Source of the DNA: Weeksellaceae bacterium TAE3-ERU29
GTDB lineage: Bacteria; Bacteroidota; Bacteroidia; Flavobacteriales; Weeksellaceae
Direction: 5' to 3'
NCBI GenBank assembly: GCA_019218445.1
Contig: JAHUUM010000003.1
Location: 1-64,000, forward strand
Length of the DNA: 64,000 nt
Each line of letters starts with the position of its first letter. Within the stretch, counting starts at the first letter, position 1. Positions 34,534-44,813 of the stretch are shown one piece after another. The notes under the pieces are model-generated. The model worked only from the letters and a program-made list of their open reading frames with translations. It searched no databases and had not been told where the DNA came from. The position numbers and the translations under genes are program-made.

Positions 34534-35751
34534 TTGAAGAAAGTAGCAATTATAGGAGGAGGTGCGGCAGGCTTTTTTTTAGGAGCAAATGTATCTCCTT
34601 CTTTGGATTTACATATTTTTGAAAAAGCATCAACTCCTTTACAAAAAGTAAGAGTTTCGGGGGGAGGCAGATGCAATGTTACTCACGCTTGTTTTGACCC
34701 AATGATGTTGGTAGATTTCTATCCACGTGGAAATAAAGAATTAATCAGTGTTTTTGGTAGATTTCAGCCGGGCGATACGATGGCTTGGTTTGATGAAAGA
34801 GGAGTCGCTTTAAAAATACAAGAAGATATGCGAGTTTTTCCCGAGTCTGATAATTCTTTAGATATTGTAGAAACTTTAATAAAAGAAAATCAAAAAAGAA
34901 ATACCACAATCCACTTAACGGAAAGTGTAAAAAGCATTACACACAAAGACAATGTTTTTACAGTGACTACAGCAAAAGATACTTATAATTTTGATGCTGT
35001 AATTATGGCAACCGGAAGCAGTCCGCAAGTTTGGAAAATGCTCGAAGGATTAGGTCATAGTATTCAGAAACCTGTGCCTTCACTTTTTACTTTTAAGTGT
35101 GATGCTTCTTTAATTAAGGGTTTGCAAGGGATTAGTTTTAAAAATGTTTCTGTTGAGGTTTTAGATACACCACTTAGTAATCAAGGAGATTTATTAATAA
35201 CGCACTGGGGCTTTAGTGGTCCGGCAATTTTAGTTTTATCAGCTTGGGGAGCGAGAATTTTAAATAAAAAAAATTATAAATTTAAAATCAAAATTAATTT
35301 TATAGATGAAACTTTTGAGGATTGCAGGGATTTATTAAAACAATTCAAATCAGATAACTCAAAAAATCAAATCGGAAAAATTCGCCCGTTTGAATTAACT
35401 AAACGCTTTTGGAACAGTTTATTAGAGCAATTAAATATAAATGAAAAAATAAAATACGCCGAAATCCCTGATGCTAAATTAAAAGATATTGCTAATATCT
35501 TGACAAATTCCATTTTTGAAATTAATGGGAAAAGCACGTTTAAAGATGAATTTGTAACTGCCGGTGGAGTGAAATTAAACGAGATAAACTTCAAAAATAT
35601 GGAGAGTAAATTAATTCCTAATTTATTTTTTGCCGGAGAAGTTTTAGACATAGATGCTGTTACGGGCGGATTTAACTTTCAGGCTTGCTGGAGCGAAGCT
35701 TTTATTATTTCCCAATATTTGAATGTTTTTTTATCTTTTGATAATCAATAA
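34534..35751 (+). CDS. NAD(P)/FAD-dependent oxidoreductase, HI0933/BaiN family
   Basis: 405-aa flavoprotein. N-terminal FAD-binding motif IIGGGAAGFFLGANV, then VSGGGRCNVTHA (a hallmark of the HI0933 family), MATGSSPQVWKMLEGLGHSI, and C-terminal GGFNFQACWSEAF for FAD binding. The family acts as uncharacterised reductases; the substrate is unknown. The start codon is TTG at 34534; no ATG exists before the Rossmann motif. Confidence 0.87.
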   Translation: MKKVAIIGGGAAGFFLGANVSPSLDLHIFEKASTPLQKVRVSGGGRCNVTHACFDPMMLVDFYPRGNKELISVFGRFQPGDTMAWFDERGVALKIQEDMRVFPESDNSLDIVETLIKENQKRNTTIHLTESVKSITHKDNVFTVTTAKDTYNFDAVIMATGSSPQVWKMLEGLGHSIQKPVPSLFTFKCDASLIKGLQGISFKNVSVEVLDTPLSNQGDLLITHWGFSGPAILVLSAWGARILNKKNYKFKIKINFIDETFEDCRDLLKQFKSDNSKNQIGKIRPFELTKRFWNSLLEQLNINEKIKYAEIPDAKLKDIANILTNSIFEINGKSTFKDEFVTAGGVKLNEINFKNMESKLIPNLFFAGEVLDIDAVTGGFNFQACWSEAFIISQYLNVFLSFDNQ

Positions 35752-35845
35752 AATAAAAAAAGTATTATTGATTTATTTATATAAAATAACCTTTTAAAGA
35801 TTTATTTATTTATATTTGTTGCCTAAAACAACTAAAAATTAGTAA

Positions 35846-37075
35846 ATGAAAAAGATTTCATTCGCTTTATTTCTTTCACTTTCAGCCTGTTTGGTATATG
35901 GTGGAGGTTATAGAGTTTCTTTACAGGGAGTTAGGCAAGCAGCCTTAGGAGCTCAAGGAGTAGCAATGCATCACGATGCAAGTGTAGCATTTTTTAATCC
36001 GGCAGCTTTAGCTTTTGTAGAAAGTAAAGTTAGTATTGCTGTAGGAGGATTTGGAGTAGGTATTAAATCCAGTTACCAAAATCAGCAAACATTGCAAACA
36101 GCAGAAACTAAGAATCCCTTAGGCACGCCTCTTTACTTTGCCGCAAGTTACAAACCCACTAAAAATTTAGCCGTAGGAGTGAGTGTTACTACACCATTCG
36201 GGAGTACTATAGATTGGGGAAATGAATGGGCAGGTAGATATATAATTGACAGAATAGCTCTTAAATCCTTTTTTATTCAACCTACTGTAGCTTATAGCTT
36301 TAATGATTGGTTCTCTTTAGGAGGAGGCGTAATAATTGCCAGAGGTGATGTAAATATTAGAAAATCAATATCTTTTGGTAGTAAAGACATAGGGTTTGAG
36401 ATAGATAAAAAAGGAGCAAAAGGAACAGGAATGAATTTAGGTGTTTTTATAAAACCCTCTGAAACACTTAATATAGGAGCTTCTTATCGCTCAGAGATTA
36501 CAATGAAAGCGGAAGAAGGGGATGTTATTTTTAAAGATGTTCCTGCTATTGCATCAACTAAATTACCATTTACTGCGAAAAATTTTAATTCAACTTTACC
36601 ATTACCGGCAGAATTTTTAATAGGAGCTAATTATCAAGTAACTCCAAAATTAATGTTAGGTTTAGAGATTGGAACTGTACAGTGGAGTGCATATAAAGAT
36701 TTAAAAGTAGAACTATACAACGGAGCGGATGTTTATAATTCTGAGCCTTCAGATAAAAATTATGATAATACAGTAAACTATAGTTTTGGAGCGGAATATT
36801 TAGCAACAAGGAATTTAGCAGTAAGGTTAGGTTATAAATACGATGAGTCACCGTCTCCTTCAGATTCTTTCAATCCGGAAACACCTACTGTAAACTATCA
36901 TGCTTTTACCGGAGGATTTGGGTTAAACTTTAATCAATTTACAATAGATGCTATGGCAGAATATATTTATGGAGAAGAGAGAAGTTTCAATAATACTCAG
37001 TATAATTTTGGAGGAGATATTATGTCAAGAGGTTTTGTATTTGGTTTAGGACTTTCTTATAACTTAAATTACTAA
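35846..37075 (+). CDS. OmpP1/FadL family outer-membrane protein
   Basis: 409 aa with signal peptide (KKISFALFLSLSACLVYGGG region). The mature start GYRVSLQGVRQAALGAQGVA is the classic FadL/TodX beginning, followed by HDASVAFFNPAALAF. The barrel ends FVFGLGLSYNLNY. It takes up long-chain fatty acids or other hydrophobic compounds through the outer membrane. Its promoter has TATATTTG at 35811-35818. The SGNH lipoprotein follows 25 bp later, a pairing that suggests lipid release and uptake. Confidence 0.88.
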   Translation: MKKISFALFLSLSACLVYGGGYRVSLQGVRQAALGAQGVAMHHDASVAFFNPAALAFVESKVSIAVGGFGVGIKSSYQNQQTLQTAETKNPLGTPLYFAASYKPTKNLAVGVSVTTPFGSTIDWGNEWAGRYIIDRIALKSFFIQPTVAYSFNDWFSLGGGVIIARGDVNIRKSISFGSKDIGFEIDKKGAKGTGMNLGVFIKPSETLNIGASYRSEITMKAEEGDVIFKDVPAIASTKLPFTAKNFNSTLPLPAEFLIGANYQVTPKLMLGLEIGTVQWSAYKDLKVELYNGADVYNSEPSDKNYDNTVNYSFGAEYLATRNLAVRLGYKYDESPSPSDSFNPETPTVNYHAFTGGFGLNFNQFTIDAMAEYIYGEERSFNNTQYNFGGDIMSRGFVFGLGLSYNLNY

Positions 37076-37100
37076 AAGTAAGAATTATAACATTAAAGAA

Positions 37101-38675
37101 ATGAAAAAAATATATAAAAGTATAATATTAGCTTCTTTGTTTATTATTGGAGCGTGTTCAAGCGAGTTTGAAAATAATGTAGAAGCTATTGAAGTAAACT
37201 CAGGAGATGCTGATTTTAGTAAATATGTAGCAATAGGAAACTCTTTAACTTCAGGTTACTTAGATGGAACGTTATATAAATCAGGGCAAGAAAATTCTTA
37301 TCCTGCAATTATAGCCGGTCAAATGAAAGTAGCAGGAGGTGGTGAATTCACTCAACCATTAATGCCAAACGATATTGGTGGTTTTTCTGATTTGTTTGAA
37401 GTTTCTAAAGGTAATAATTTCTACGGAAAATTTACATTACAAATTATAAATGGAACCCCTACTCCGGTACCTTCTGTTCCTAAAACAACTTTGGCAGAAA
37501 CTTTTGTAAACGGGCTTTATAATAATATGGGAGTTCCGGGAGCCAAATCATATCATTTATTAGCTGATGGTTACGGAAATCCTCAGGGTATTAGCATAAG
37601 AAAAGCGAATCCTTATTTTGCGAGATTTGCAAGTTCTCCAAACACCTCAGTATTGAAAGATGTTATGGCTCAAAACCCCACATTTTTCACTCTCTGGATA
37701 GGAAATAATGACGTTTTAAGTTACGCTTCAGGTGGAGCAGCGGGAGCAGACCAATCAGGAAATATTAACCCGGCAACTTATGGAGAAAACGACTTGTCTG
37801 ACGCTAATATGGTTGGTGGAGTGATTCAGAAGATTTTAGAGAAATTAGTAAAAGAACAAGGAGCTAAAGGGGCAATTGCAAATATTCCAAACGTACAAGA
37901 TATTCCTTTCTTTACTACAATTCCGTCTAAACCTTTAGAGTCAAGTAATGAGGCTTATAAGGCTCAAATTCCTATGCTTAATGAGTTTTATTCTAAAATA
38001 AATCAAGTATATGATGCTTTAGGAGTACCTGAAAGAAAAATTAATTTTTCTGAAACAGGAAATAGTGGATTAGTTATCAGAGATGAGAGTTTACCTAATA
38101 TTGCACCGCAAATGCAACAAGTATTAATTAGTGTAGGAGTTCCTCAGCTAGAGGCTTCTCTATTAGCCAACACTTACGGACAAACTCGTCAATCAAAAGA
38201 AGGAGATTTATTTGTTTTAACTTTTTCTCGTTCAATAGCAAAAGTAGATGAAAATGTAAAAAATAAATTAATGGGATTTGGACTTCCTGCAGATAAAGCA
38301 ACGCAATTAGCCGTAACAGGACTTACTTATCCTGTTCAAGATCAATATGTTTTAACTCCGGATGAGGTGAAAGTGATAAGAGAAAGAACTACTGATATCA
38401 ATAACAAAATTGCCGGTTTAGCAAGGTCTTATGGTTTGGCATATATAGATATGAATGCTAAAATGAAAGAATTAAAATCAGGAATAAGGTATAACGGAGT
38501 TGATTTTAATGCTCAATATATTAAAGGTGGAGCATTTTCATTAGATGGAGTACATTTGAATTCCAGAGGTTATGCGGTTACAGCAAATGAGTTTATAAAG
38601 GGAATAAACGCTAAGTACAACTCAAACTTAAGACAAGTTGACGCAAATAATTATCCGGGTACTCAGTTACCTTAA
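37101..38675 (+). CDS. SGNH/GDSL-type hydrolase lipoprotein
   Basis: 524 aa. The signal peptide ends in a lipobox (LFIIGACSS), so it is lipid-anchored, probably at the outer membrane. SGNH blocks: AIGNSLTSGYLDG (nucleophile Ser), LWIGNNDVLSY (block III Asn), and SLDGVHLNSRGYAV (Asp/His pair). It is longer than typical GDSL esterases, with insertions in the middle. It probably acts as a lipase or esterase in the envelope. Operon with the FadL-like gene upstream; terminator 20 bp downstream. Confidence 0.85.
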   Translation: MKKIYKSIILASLFIIGACSSEFENNVEAIEVNSGDADFSKYVAIGNSLTSGYLDGTLYKSGQENSYPAIIAGQMKVAGGGEFTQPLMPNDIGGFSDLFEVSKGNNFYGKFTLQIINGTPTPVPSVPKTTLAETFVNGLYNNMGVPGAKSYHLLADGYGNPQGISIRKANPYFARFASSPNTSVLKDVMAQNPTFFTLWIGNNDVLSYASGGAAGADQSGNINPATYGENDLSDANMVGGVIQKILEKLVKEQGAKGAIANIPNVQDIPFFTTIPSKPLESSNEAYKAQIPMLNEFYSKINQVYDALGVPERKINFSETGNSGLVIRDESLPNIAPQMQQVLISVGVPQLEASLLANTYGQTRQSKEGDLFVLTFSRSIAKVDENVKNKLMGFGLPADKATQLAVTGLTYPVQDQYVLTPDEVKVIRERTTDINNKIAGLARSYGLAYIDMNAKMKELKSGIRYNGVDFNAQYIKGGAFSLDGVHLNSRGYAVTANEFIKGINAKYNSNLRQVDANNYPGTQLP

Positions 38676-38694
38676 TTATACTATTAAAAAAAGT

Positions 38695-38736
38695 AAAAGA
38701 AGCCATTTCAAAAGTTTTGAAATGGCTTCTTTTAGT
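38695..38736 (+). terminator. terminator after the SGNH hydrolase gene
   Basis: Near-perfect stem AAAAGAAGCCATTTCAAAA against TTTTGAAATGGCTTCTTTT; it would work in both directions. Confidence 0.85.
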
Positions 38737-38860
38737 TTCATCAGGGGGCGATAATTGTAATAGTTTTATCAGAAACTTTATAGAGTCGCTGTTTGAATGA
38801 TTGTGTTTATCATGATTCAAAAATCTCTACTAGCTCCTTGAATCGCTGAATTCTCCCAAA

Positions 38861-39079
38861 CTATTTTATACATTCTAAAAATATTTTTGTTGCCTCTTCT
38901 TGGCTTTTTACATTTCCTTTTTCTGCATTTTCCATACGTTTAGTTAATTTACTTTTTTGATTATCTGTTAAAGAAATTTCTTCTTCCATTTTTTTAGTGA
39001 GATTTTTAACACCGTATCTTTAACATTAAAAAAGTTTTGACGCCTCTTTTAAATCAGCTTGAAAAGATATTGTGACCAT
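38861..39079 (-). pseudogene. antitoxin-like small protein, frameshifted
   Basis: The 38676-39090 gap holds a terminator and this broken gene. Three frames give successive pieces of one 72-codon protein: MVTISFQADLKEASKLF from 39079, NVKDTVLKISLKK, then MEEEISLTDNQKSKLTKR with NAEKGNVKSQEEATKIFLEC to the TAG at 38861. The breaks fall at a T6 and an A7 run. The last piece (ISLTDNQKSKLTKRMENAEK) resembles putative addiction-module antitoxins with an LT..Q...L..R pattern. No toxin partner is adjacent. The last frame alone (38861-38989, 42 aa) could be called as a small gene. Confidence 0.4.
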
Positions 39080-39090
39080 AATTTTAGTTT

Positions 39091-40491
39091 TTAACTATGA
39101 ATTGCACGTTTTTCAGTAGCATCTAAAGCCGCTTCTTTTACCGCCTCCATATAAGTTGGGTGAGCGTGAGAAATTCTTGCAATGTCCTCAGCCGATGCTC
39201 GGAACTCCATGGCAGTAACAGCTTCAGCAATCATGTCAGCGGCTCTTGCAGAAATAATATGAACACCTAAAACTTCATCAGTTTTTTTGTCTGCTAATAC
39301 TTTTACCAATCCGTCTATATCTCCACTGGCTCTTGCACGTCCTAAAGCTCTCACATTGAATTTCCCTACTTTATATTCTACACCTTCTGATTTTAATTGC
39401 TCTTCGGTTTTGCCTACGCCTGCAACTTCCGGCCAAGTATAAACCACTCCCGGAATTAAATCATAATTGATATGAGGCTTTTGTCCAGCTAAAGTTTCAG
39501 CTACAAAAACACCTTCTTCTTCTGCTTTATGAGCGAGCATTACACCTTTTACAACGTCCCCGATAGCATAAATTCCTTCTATATTGGTTTTTAAGTTTTC
39601 GTCGGTAATAATTCTTCCTCGTTCATCGATGTCTACACCTATGTTTTCCAAACCTAATCCTTTAGTAAAAGGTTTTCTTCCTACCGAAACAAGTACATAA
39701 TCACCTGAGATAGTTTCTGTTTCTCCTTTTTTATTCTCAAAAGAAACATTTACTTCATCACCATTTCGCTCAACTTTAGAAACTTTACAAGAAAGATTAA
39801 AATTCACGCCTTGTTTCTTCAATATTTTTCTTAATTCTTTAGATAAATCCCCGTCCATACCCGGAATAATTCTGTCGGCATATTCCACTACGGAAACTTC
39901 TGCTCCCAATCTTTTATAAACAGAGCCTAACTCTAAACCAATAACTCCACCGCCAATCACGATTAAATGTTTCGGAATTTCTTTCATGTTTAAAGCCTCC
40001 GTAGAGGTAATAATTCTCTCTTTGTCAATCTCTATAAAAGGTAATGTAGAAGGTTTAGAACCTGTTGCAATAATCGTGTTTTTTGTTTCTATTTCTTCTT
40101 CGCCTTTTTCAGACTTTATGGTGATGTGATTTTTATCTTTAAAAGAACCTAAACCATGAAAAATACTGATTTTATTTTTATCCATTAAAAAATTGATACC
40201 CTTTGTAGTTTGTTCTACAACGCTGTTTTTACGGGCAATCAATTTAGATAAATCGACTTTTAAATTTTCGAGGGAAATTCCGTGAGCTTCAAAGTTTTTC
40301 TGAGCATTATGATAATGTTCAGATGAGTCTAAAAGAGCTTTAGACGGAATACACCCGACATTTAAACAAGTTCCACCTAACGTATTATATTTTTCTATTA
40401 AAGCTGTTTTTAAGCCTAATTGAGCACAACGAATAGCCGCAACATATCCACCCGGTCCTGAGCCTATTACAGTAACATCAAATTGTTCCAT
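39091..40491 (-). CDS. lpdA: dihydrolipoyl dehydrogenase
   Basis: 466-aa FAD enzyme (E3) of pyruvate and 2-oxoglutarate dehydrogenase and the glycine system. FAD motif VIGSGPGGYVAAI (8-20), redox disulfide C42/C47 in GGTCLNVGCIPSK, NAD motif VIGGGVIGLELGSV, and the catalytic His-Glu in HAHPTYMEAVKEAAL. Start chosen at MEQFDVTVIG; the frame extends 7 codons further. CAAATATA (plus-strand reading, 40510-40517) lies 18 bp upstream. Other complex subunits are not adjacent. Confidence 0.95.
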   Translation of the reverse strand: MEQFDVTVIGSGPGGYVAAIRCAQLGLKTALIEKYNTLGGTCLNVGCIPSKALLDSSEHYHNAQKNFEAHGISLENLKVDLSKLIARKNSVVEQTTKGINFLMDKNKISIFHGLGSFKDKNHITIKSEKGEEEIETKNTIIATGSKPSTLPFIEIDKERIITSTEALNMKEIPKHLIVIGGGVIGLELGSVYKRLGAEVSVVEYADRIIPGMDGDLSKELRKILKKQGVNFNLSCKVSKVERNGDEVNVSFENKKGETETISGDYVLVSVGRKPFTKGLGLENIGVDIDERGRIITDENLKTNIEGIYAIGDVVKGVMLAHKAEEEGVFVAETLAGQKPHINYDLIPGVVYTWPEVAGVGKTEEQLKSEGVEYKVGKFNVRALGRARASGDIDGLVKVLADKKTDEVLGVHIISARAADMIAEAVTAMEFRASAEDIARISHAHPTYMEAVKEAALDATEKRAIHS

Positions 40492-40618
40492 GATTTTATT
40501 GATTTTCAACAAATATAAATAAAATGTTTAAGAATAATACTTGTTTTCCTATATAAATGGTTAATGTTTTTAAGTAAAAACAATGTAAATTTGCATCCAT
40601 TTTTAATTTATTAAAGGA

Positions 40619-41479
40619 GTGATAAAGTCAAGAATAGCATTATTCATTGGGATAATATTAATTTCAATATATCCTGTATTTGTCAAGTTTACGGGCGGAT
40701 TAGCAGGAATTTCAGCTTTTTATAGAGTTTTAATTCCCGCCTTATGTTTATTTCCGGTTTTATTTATTAATAGGAAAAACATACCAAAAGGCAAATCTCT
40801 TATAGGCACTTTGTTATGTGGTGTTTTATTTGGTTTAGATATTTATTGTTGGAATTTGGCAATAGAAGGCTCTTCGGCAACACAAGCCACATTGCTTACC
40901 AACTTAGCACCGATTTTTGTAGGAGTTATAGCCTTTTTATTCTTACCGAATAAACCTAAAAGAAACTTTTGGATAGGCTCTGCAATTGCTATTTTCGGAA
41001 TGATAATTTTTATCGGGTGGCGAGTTTTTGCTGATTTTTCTTTTGATTTACCTTTCCTTTTAGGAATATCCTCAGGAATTATTTATTCTGTATACATTGT
41101 ACTCTCTAAAATGGTTTTAGAACGAGTTCAAGTATTACCGTATATGGCGATAAATAGTATTTCTGCGAGTACTGCTTTGGGCTTAGTAAATTATTTTAAT
41201 GGTAAACCCTTTATTGGGTTTGCAACAAGAGAATGGGTGTTTTTTATATTAGGAGGATTGGTTTGTCAATTATTGGCATGGGCACTAATAAGCTACGCCA
41301 CTAAATACATGAGAGTAACACGAGTTTCGTTAAGTTTATTGAGCCAGACAGTATTTGCCGCAATTTTTGCCTCTATATTTGTAAGTGAAGTTATAAGCCC
41401 TCAAATGATAATCGGTGGACTGATTATTCTCGTAGGAATAGGAATTACTTTTATAGAAAAACAATTTAAGCTGAAGTAA
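40619..41479 (+). CDS. EamA/DMT family transporter
   Basis: 286-aa protein with ten hydrophobic segments arranged as two EamA halves (about 5-135 and 145-280). Family pattern: AFYRVLIPALCLFPVL and LLTNLAPIFVGVIAFLFLP in the first half, LSLLSQTVFAAIFASIFVSE in the second. It exports a small metabolite, substrate unknown. The start is a GTG at 40619; TAAATTTG at 40586-40593 lies 25 bp upstream. It precedes ruvB by 37 bp. Confidence 0.85.
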   Translation: MIKSRIALFIGIILISIYPVFVKFTGGLAGISAFYRVLIPALCLFPVLFINRKNIPKGKSLIGTLLCGVLFGLDIYCWNLAIEGSSATQATLLTNLAPIFVGVIAFLFLPNKPKRNFWIGSAIAIFGMIIFIGWRVFADFSFDLPFLLGISSGIIYSVYIVLSKMVLERVQVLPYMAINSISASTALGLVNYFNGKPFIGFATREWVFFILGGLVCQLLAWALISYATKYMRVTRVSLSLLSQTVFAAIFASIFVSEVISPQMIIGGLIILVGIGITFIEKQFKLK

Positions 41480-41504
41480 AAATATGAGGCTATAAATATT
41501 TTAC

Positions 41505-41512
41505 TAAATTTG
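41505..41512 (+). promoter_or_regulatory. TAnnTTTG element of ruvB
   Basis: TAAATTTG ends 4 bp before the ruvB ATG. Confidence 0.6.
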
Positions 41513-41516
41513 CAAC

Positions 41517-42536
41517 ATGTCGTACTTAAACCCCGAAGAAGAGTATTTCCCCGAAGAGGAATTACAACAAGAAGAATATTTTAGACCCCAGAGTTTTGGC
41601 GATTTTGCGGGTCAGGCTCATATTTTAGATAATTTAGAGGTTTTTGTAAAGGCAGCTAAAATGCGACATGAATCGCTGGACCATGTTTTATTACACGGAC
41701 CTCCGGGACTTGGAAAAACCACTTTGGCTCATATTATTGCCAATGAATTGGGCGTAGGAATAAAAGTAACCTCCGGACCTGTTTTGGATAAGCCGGGTGA
41801 TTTGGCGGGATTACTCACCAATTTAGAGGAAAATGATGTGCTTTTTATAGATGAAATTCACAGAATGTCGTCTGTAATAGAGGAATATTTATACTCCGCA
41901 ATGGAGGATTATAAAATTGATATTCTAATTGAATCTGGGCCAAATGCTCGTTCTGTGGAAATCAATTTGAATCCGTTTACATTAATCGGGGCAACCACTC
42001 GTTCAGGCTTATTGACTGCTCCGCTTAGAGCTCGTTTCGGGATTAATTGCAGATTTGAGTATTACAATGTAGAGCTTTTAAGTTCAATTGTGAAAAGGAG
42101 TTCAAGAATTTTAGAAACACCAATTGATGAAGAGGCAGCTATAGAAATTGCGGGAAGAAGCCGAGGAACACCGCGTATTGCAAATGCGTTACTTAGACGT
42201 ACCCGAGATTTTGCTCAAATAAAAGGCAATGGAAAAATCGATAAAAAAATGGCTCAATTCAGTTTGAAAGCTTTAAAAGTTGACCAAAACGGACTGGACG
42301 AAATGGATAACCGAATTTTAACCACTATCATCGAAAAATTCAAAGGTGGCCCTGTTGGTTTAACCACGATTTCTACTGCTGTGGCAGAAAATCCGGGCAC
42401 AATAGAGGAAGTTTACGAGCCGTTTTTAATACAGGAAGGATATTTGATGAGAACTCCTCGTGGAAGAGAAGTTACACAAAAGGCTTACGAGCATTTAGGC
42501 ATTTCTAAAAAATTAGACCAAGGCGAATTATTTTAA
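41517..42536 (+). CDS. ruvB: Holliday junction branch migration DNA helicase RuvB
   Basis: 339-aa AAA+ motor that drives branch migration with RuvA. Walker A GPPGLGKT (61-68), Walker [10 protein letters not shown], sensor [17 protein letters not shown] with the arginine finger, and a C-terminal winged helix ([20 protein letters not shown]). Complete length. The promoter element sits almost on the start codon, implying a nearly leaderless mRNA. queG follows 27 bp later. Confidence 0.96.
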   Translation: MSYLNPEEEYFPEEELQQEEYFRPQSFGDFAGQAHILDNLEVFVKAAKMRHESLDHVLLHGPPGLGKTTLAHIIANELGVGIKVTSGPVLDKPGDLAGLLTNLEENDVLFIDEIHRMSSVIEEYLYSAMEDYKIDILIESGPNARSVEINLNPFTLIGATTRSGLLTAPLRARFGINCRFEYYNVELLSSIVKRSSRILETPIDEEAAIEIAGRSRGTPRIANALLRRTRDFAQIKGNGKIDKKMAQFSLKALKVDQNGLDEMDNRILTTIIEKFKGGPVGLTTISTAVAENPGTIEEVYEPFLIQEGYLMRTPRGREVTQKAYEHLGISKKLDQGELF

Positions 42537-42563
42537 ATTTCCCTTTAATTAAATCTGTCAAAT

Positions 42564-43496
42564 TTGAACATAGAGCAACGTACTCACTTTATAAAAGAAA
42601 AAGCAAAAGAGTTAGGTTTTCTGCATTGCGGAATATCTAAAGCGGGCTTTTTGGAGGAAGATGCTCCACGTTTGGAAAAATGGCTCAAATCCGGATTTCA
42701 CGGAGAAATGGGCTACATGGAAAATTATTTTGATAAAAGATTAGACCCCACAATATTAGTCCCGGGAGCTAAATCGGTTATTTCTCTTTCCTATAATTAT
42801 TATACCGATAAATCTTTATCCGAAGACGGTTATAAAATTTCTAAATACGCTCGGGGAAAAGACTATCACTTTTTAATCAAAGATAAATTAAAGGAATTTT
42901 TTGAGTCTATTCAGGAAAATATAGGTGAAGTGGACGGACGTGTTTTTGTAGATTCTGCTCCGGTTTTAGACAGAGCTTGGGCAAGAAAAAGCGGAATCGG
43001 ATGGGTAGGAAAAAACGCAAATATTCTATCTAAAAAAGTAGGTTCATTTTTCTTTTTGGCTGAATTAATTTTAGATTTAGAATTACTGGAAGACGCTCCC
43101 ACAACCGACCATTGCGGAAAATGCACAGCATGTATAGATGCTTGTCCTACTCAGGCGATAGAAGCTCCAAGAATTGTGAACGGAAGTAAATGTATTTCTT
43201 ATTTAACCATAGAATTAAAGTCCGAAATACCCACTTTCTTTAAAGATAAAATGGACGATTGGATTTTCGGTTGTGATGTTTGCCAAGATGTCTGTCCGTG
43301 GAATAGATTTTCTAAACCACATAAAGAAGAATTTTTTGAACCTCATTCTGCTTTGGGCGAATATACCAAAAAAGAATGGCAAGAATTAACCCAAGAATTA
43401 TTTAGCGAAATCTTTAGAAAATCAGCAGTAAAACGTACAAAATATGCCGGACTTATGCGAAATATTAAGTTCGTGGAAAATTCTAAAAAAGATTAA
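42564..43496 (+). CDS. queG: epoxyqueuosine reductase
   Basis: 310-aa cobalamin/Fe-S enzyme for the last step of queuosine tRNA modification. N-terminal substrate domain ([48 protein letters not shown]) and two ferredoxin-type [4Fe-4S] motifs ([16 protein letters not shown] and [11 protein letters not shown]). It is slightly shorter than enzymes with a HEAT-repeat tail. The start is TTG at 42564. It overlaps the convergent NamZ-like gene by 4 bp. Confidence 0.93.
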   Translation: MNIEQRTHFIKEKAKELGFLHCGISKAGFLEEDAPRLEKWLKSGFHGEMGYMENYFDKRLDPTILVPGAKSVISLSYNYYTDKSLSEDGYKISKYARGKDYHFLIKDKLKEFFESIQENIGEVDGRVFVDSAPVLDRAWARKSGIGWVGKNANILSKKVGSFFFLAELILDLELLEDAPTTDHCGKCTACIDACPTQAIEAPRIVNGSKCISYLTIELKSEIPTFFKDKMDDWIFGCDVCQDVCPWNRFSKPHKEEFFEPHSALGEYTKKEWQELTQELFSEIFRKSAVKRTKYAGLMRNIKFVENSKKD

Positions 43497-44746
43497 GGGT
43501 ACAATAAATATTTACTTCTTACTTTTTCAAATTCTTCTAAATCTTTTTGCCAAGTTTGTTTTATTCTTTTCTCGTCCCAACCGGCAATTATTTGTTTTCT
43601 TAAAAGATCAGTTCCGGCTAATTTATCAATCCAATAGGCACCGGCATTTAAAGTAAAAAACGGATTTTTTGTATTGTTTTTATACGCATCAATCAGCCAA
43701 TCTAAACGGATTTCACTAATTCTCGGCGTGTTTCTTAAATCTTCTCCATAACATAACTTCCCGTTGTGTTGCGGATTCTTAGCTCCTTCATTTGGTCTCG
43801 GTGTAAATGTGAAATTATACTTTTTCCCTTTTAAATAAGGCGACCCATAAGTTTGAAACTGCATTTCTGTACCTCGTCCTTCGCTTACATTTGTACCTTC
43901 AAAAAAGCAAATACTCGGATATAAATTCACCGAAACATCATTTGGCAAGTTTGGCGAAGGTTTCACAGGCAAAGAATAAGGTTTGTCGTGCGAATAATTC
44001 TTTAATTTAATTACTTTTAAATCGGCTTTAATTCCGTTTTTAAGCCACTTTTCACCGTTTATCATTTGAGCATATTCGCCTATTGTCATTCCATAAACAA
44101 TCGGAACGGGGTGCATTCCTACAAAAGTTTTTTCTTTCAAATTTAAAATAGGGCCATCTATATAATGTGCATTCGGGTTTGGTCTATCCAAGACAATCAC
44201 GGGAATATTACTCTCCGCAGCCGCCTCCATTATATAATGCAAAGTGGAAATATATGTATAAAACCGAACACCAACATCTTGCAAATCAAACAAAAGCACA
44301 TCTACCCCTTTTAACTGGTCGGCTCTCGGCTTTTTGTTCTTTCCGTACAATGAAATAATCGGTAATCCCGTTTTGGCATCTTTTCCGTTCTTCACTAATT
44401 CTCCTGCATCTGCTTTTCCTCTAAATCCATGCTCGGGTGAGAAAATAGTTTTGATTTCCACACCATTATTTAATAAAAAATCTACTAAATGAATATTATT
44501 TTTTGTTGGAATTATCCCAGTCTGATTGGTTACAACTCCTACATTTTTTCCTTTTAGTAATGCTAAATAATCTTCGGGGGAATCCGCTCCTACCAAAATT
44601 TCTTGTTTGGTAAAATCAGACTTTGAATTATGATTGATTTGCTCTTTATTTTCGGTATTTTTTACAGTCAATTTCTCTGTAATTTGTGCTTTACATTGAA
44701 TAAAAAGCAACAAGATTAAACTTATTAATGTATATTTGAATTTCAT
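43493..44746 (-). CDS. DUF1343 lipoprotein, exo-beta-N-acetylmuramidase NamZ-like
   Basis: 417 aa from the ATG at 44746 (the frame extends 16 codons further but the signal peptide fixes the start). Lipoprotein signal [12 protein letters not shown]. Domain motifs: [63 protein letters not shown] and [17 protein letters not shown]1343 (NamZ) enzymes remove terminal MurNAc from peptidoglycan fragments. Likely periplasmic, in cell-wall recycling. No MurNAc kinase or transporter is nearby. Confidence 0.85.
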   Translation of the reverse strand: MKFKYTLISLILLLFIQCKAQITEKLTVKNTENKEQINHNSKSDFTKQEILVGADSPEDYLALLKGKNVGVVTNQTGIIPTKNNIHLVDFLLNNGVEIKTIFSPEHGFRGKADAGELVKNGKDAKTGLPIISLYGKNKKPRADQLKGVDVLLFDLQDVGVRFYTYISTLHYIMEAAAESNIPVIVLDRPNPNAHYIDGPILNLKEKTFVGMHPVPIVYGMTIGEYAQMINGEKWLKNGIKADLKVIKLKNYSHDKPYSLPVKPSPNLPNDVSVNLYPSICFFEGTNVSEGRGTEMQFQTYGSPYLKGKKYNFTFTPRPNEGAKNPQHNGKLCYGEDLRNTPRISEIRLDWLIDAYKNNTKNPFFTLNAGAYWIDKLAGTDLLRKQIIAGWDEKRIKQTWQKDLEEFEKVRSKYLLYP

Positions 44747-44813
44747 AATAACGGCATGTTTATTTTTCAAATATATTGATAAGAACGTAAACATAAAAAC
44801 AAAATATTAGACT

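Noticed and set aside
425-39079. General sequencing error as the cause of all frameshifts
   Set aside because: Frameshifts are limited to small accessory genes; all long core genes (mutS, mutL, feoB, proS, recJ) read through many homopolymers without a break. Local errors remain possible.
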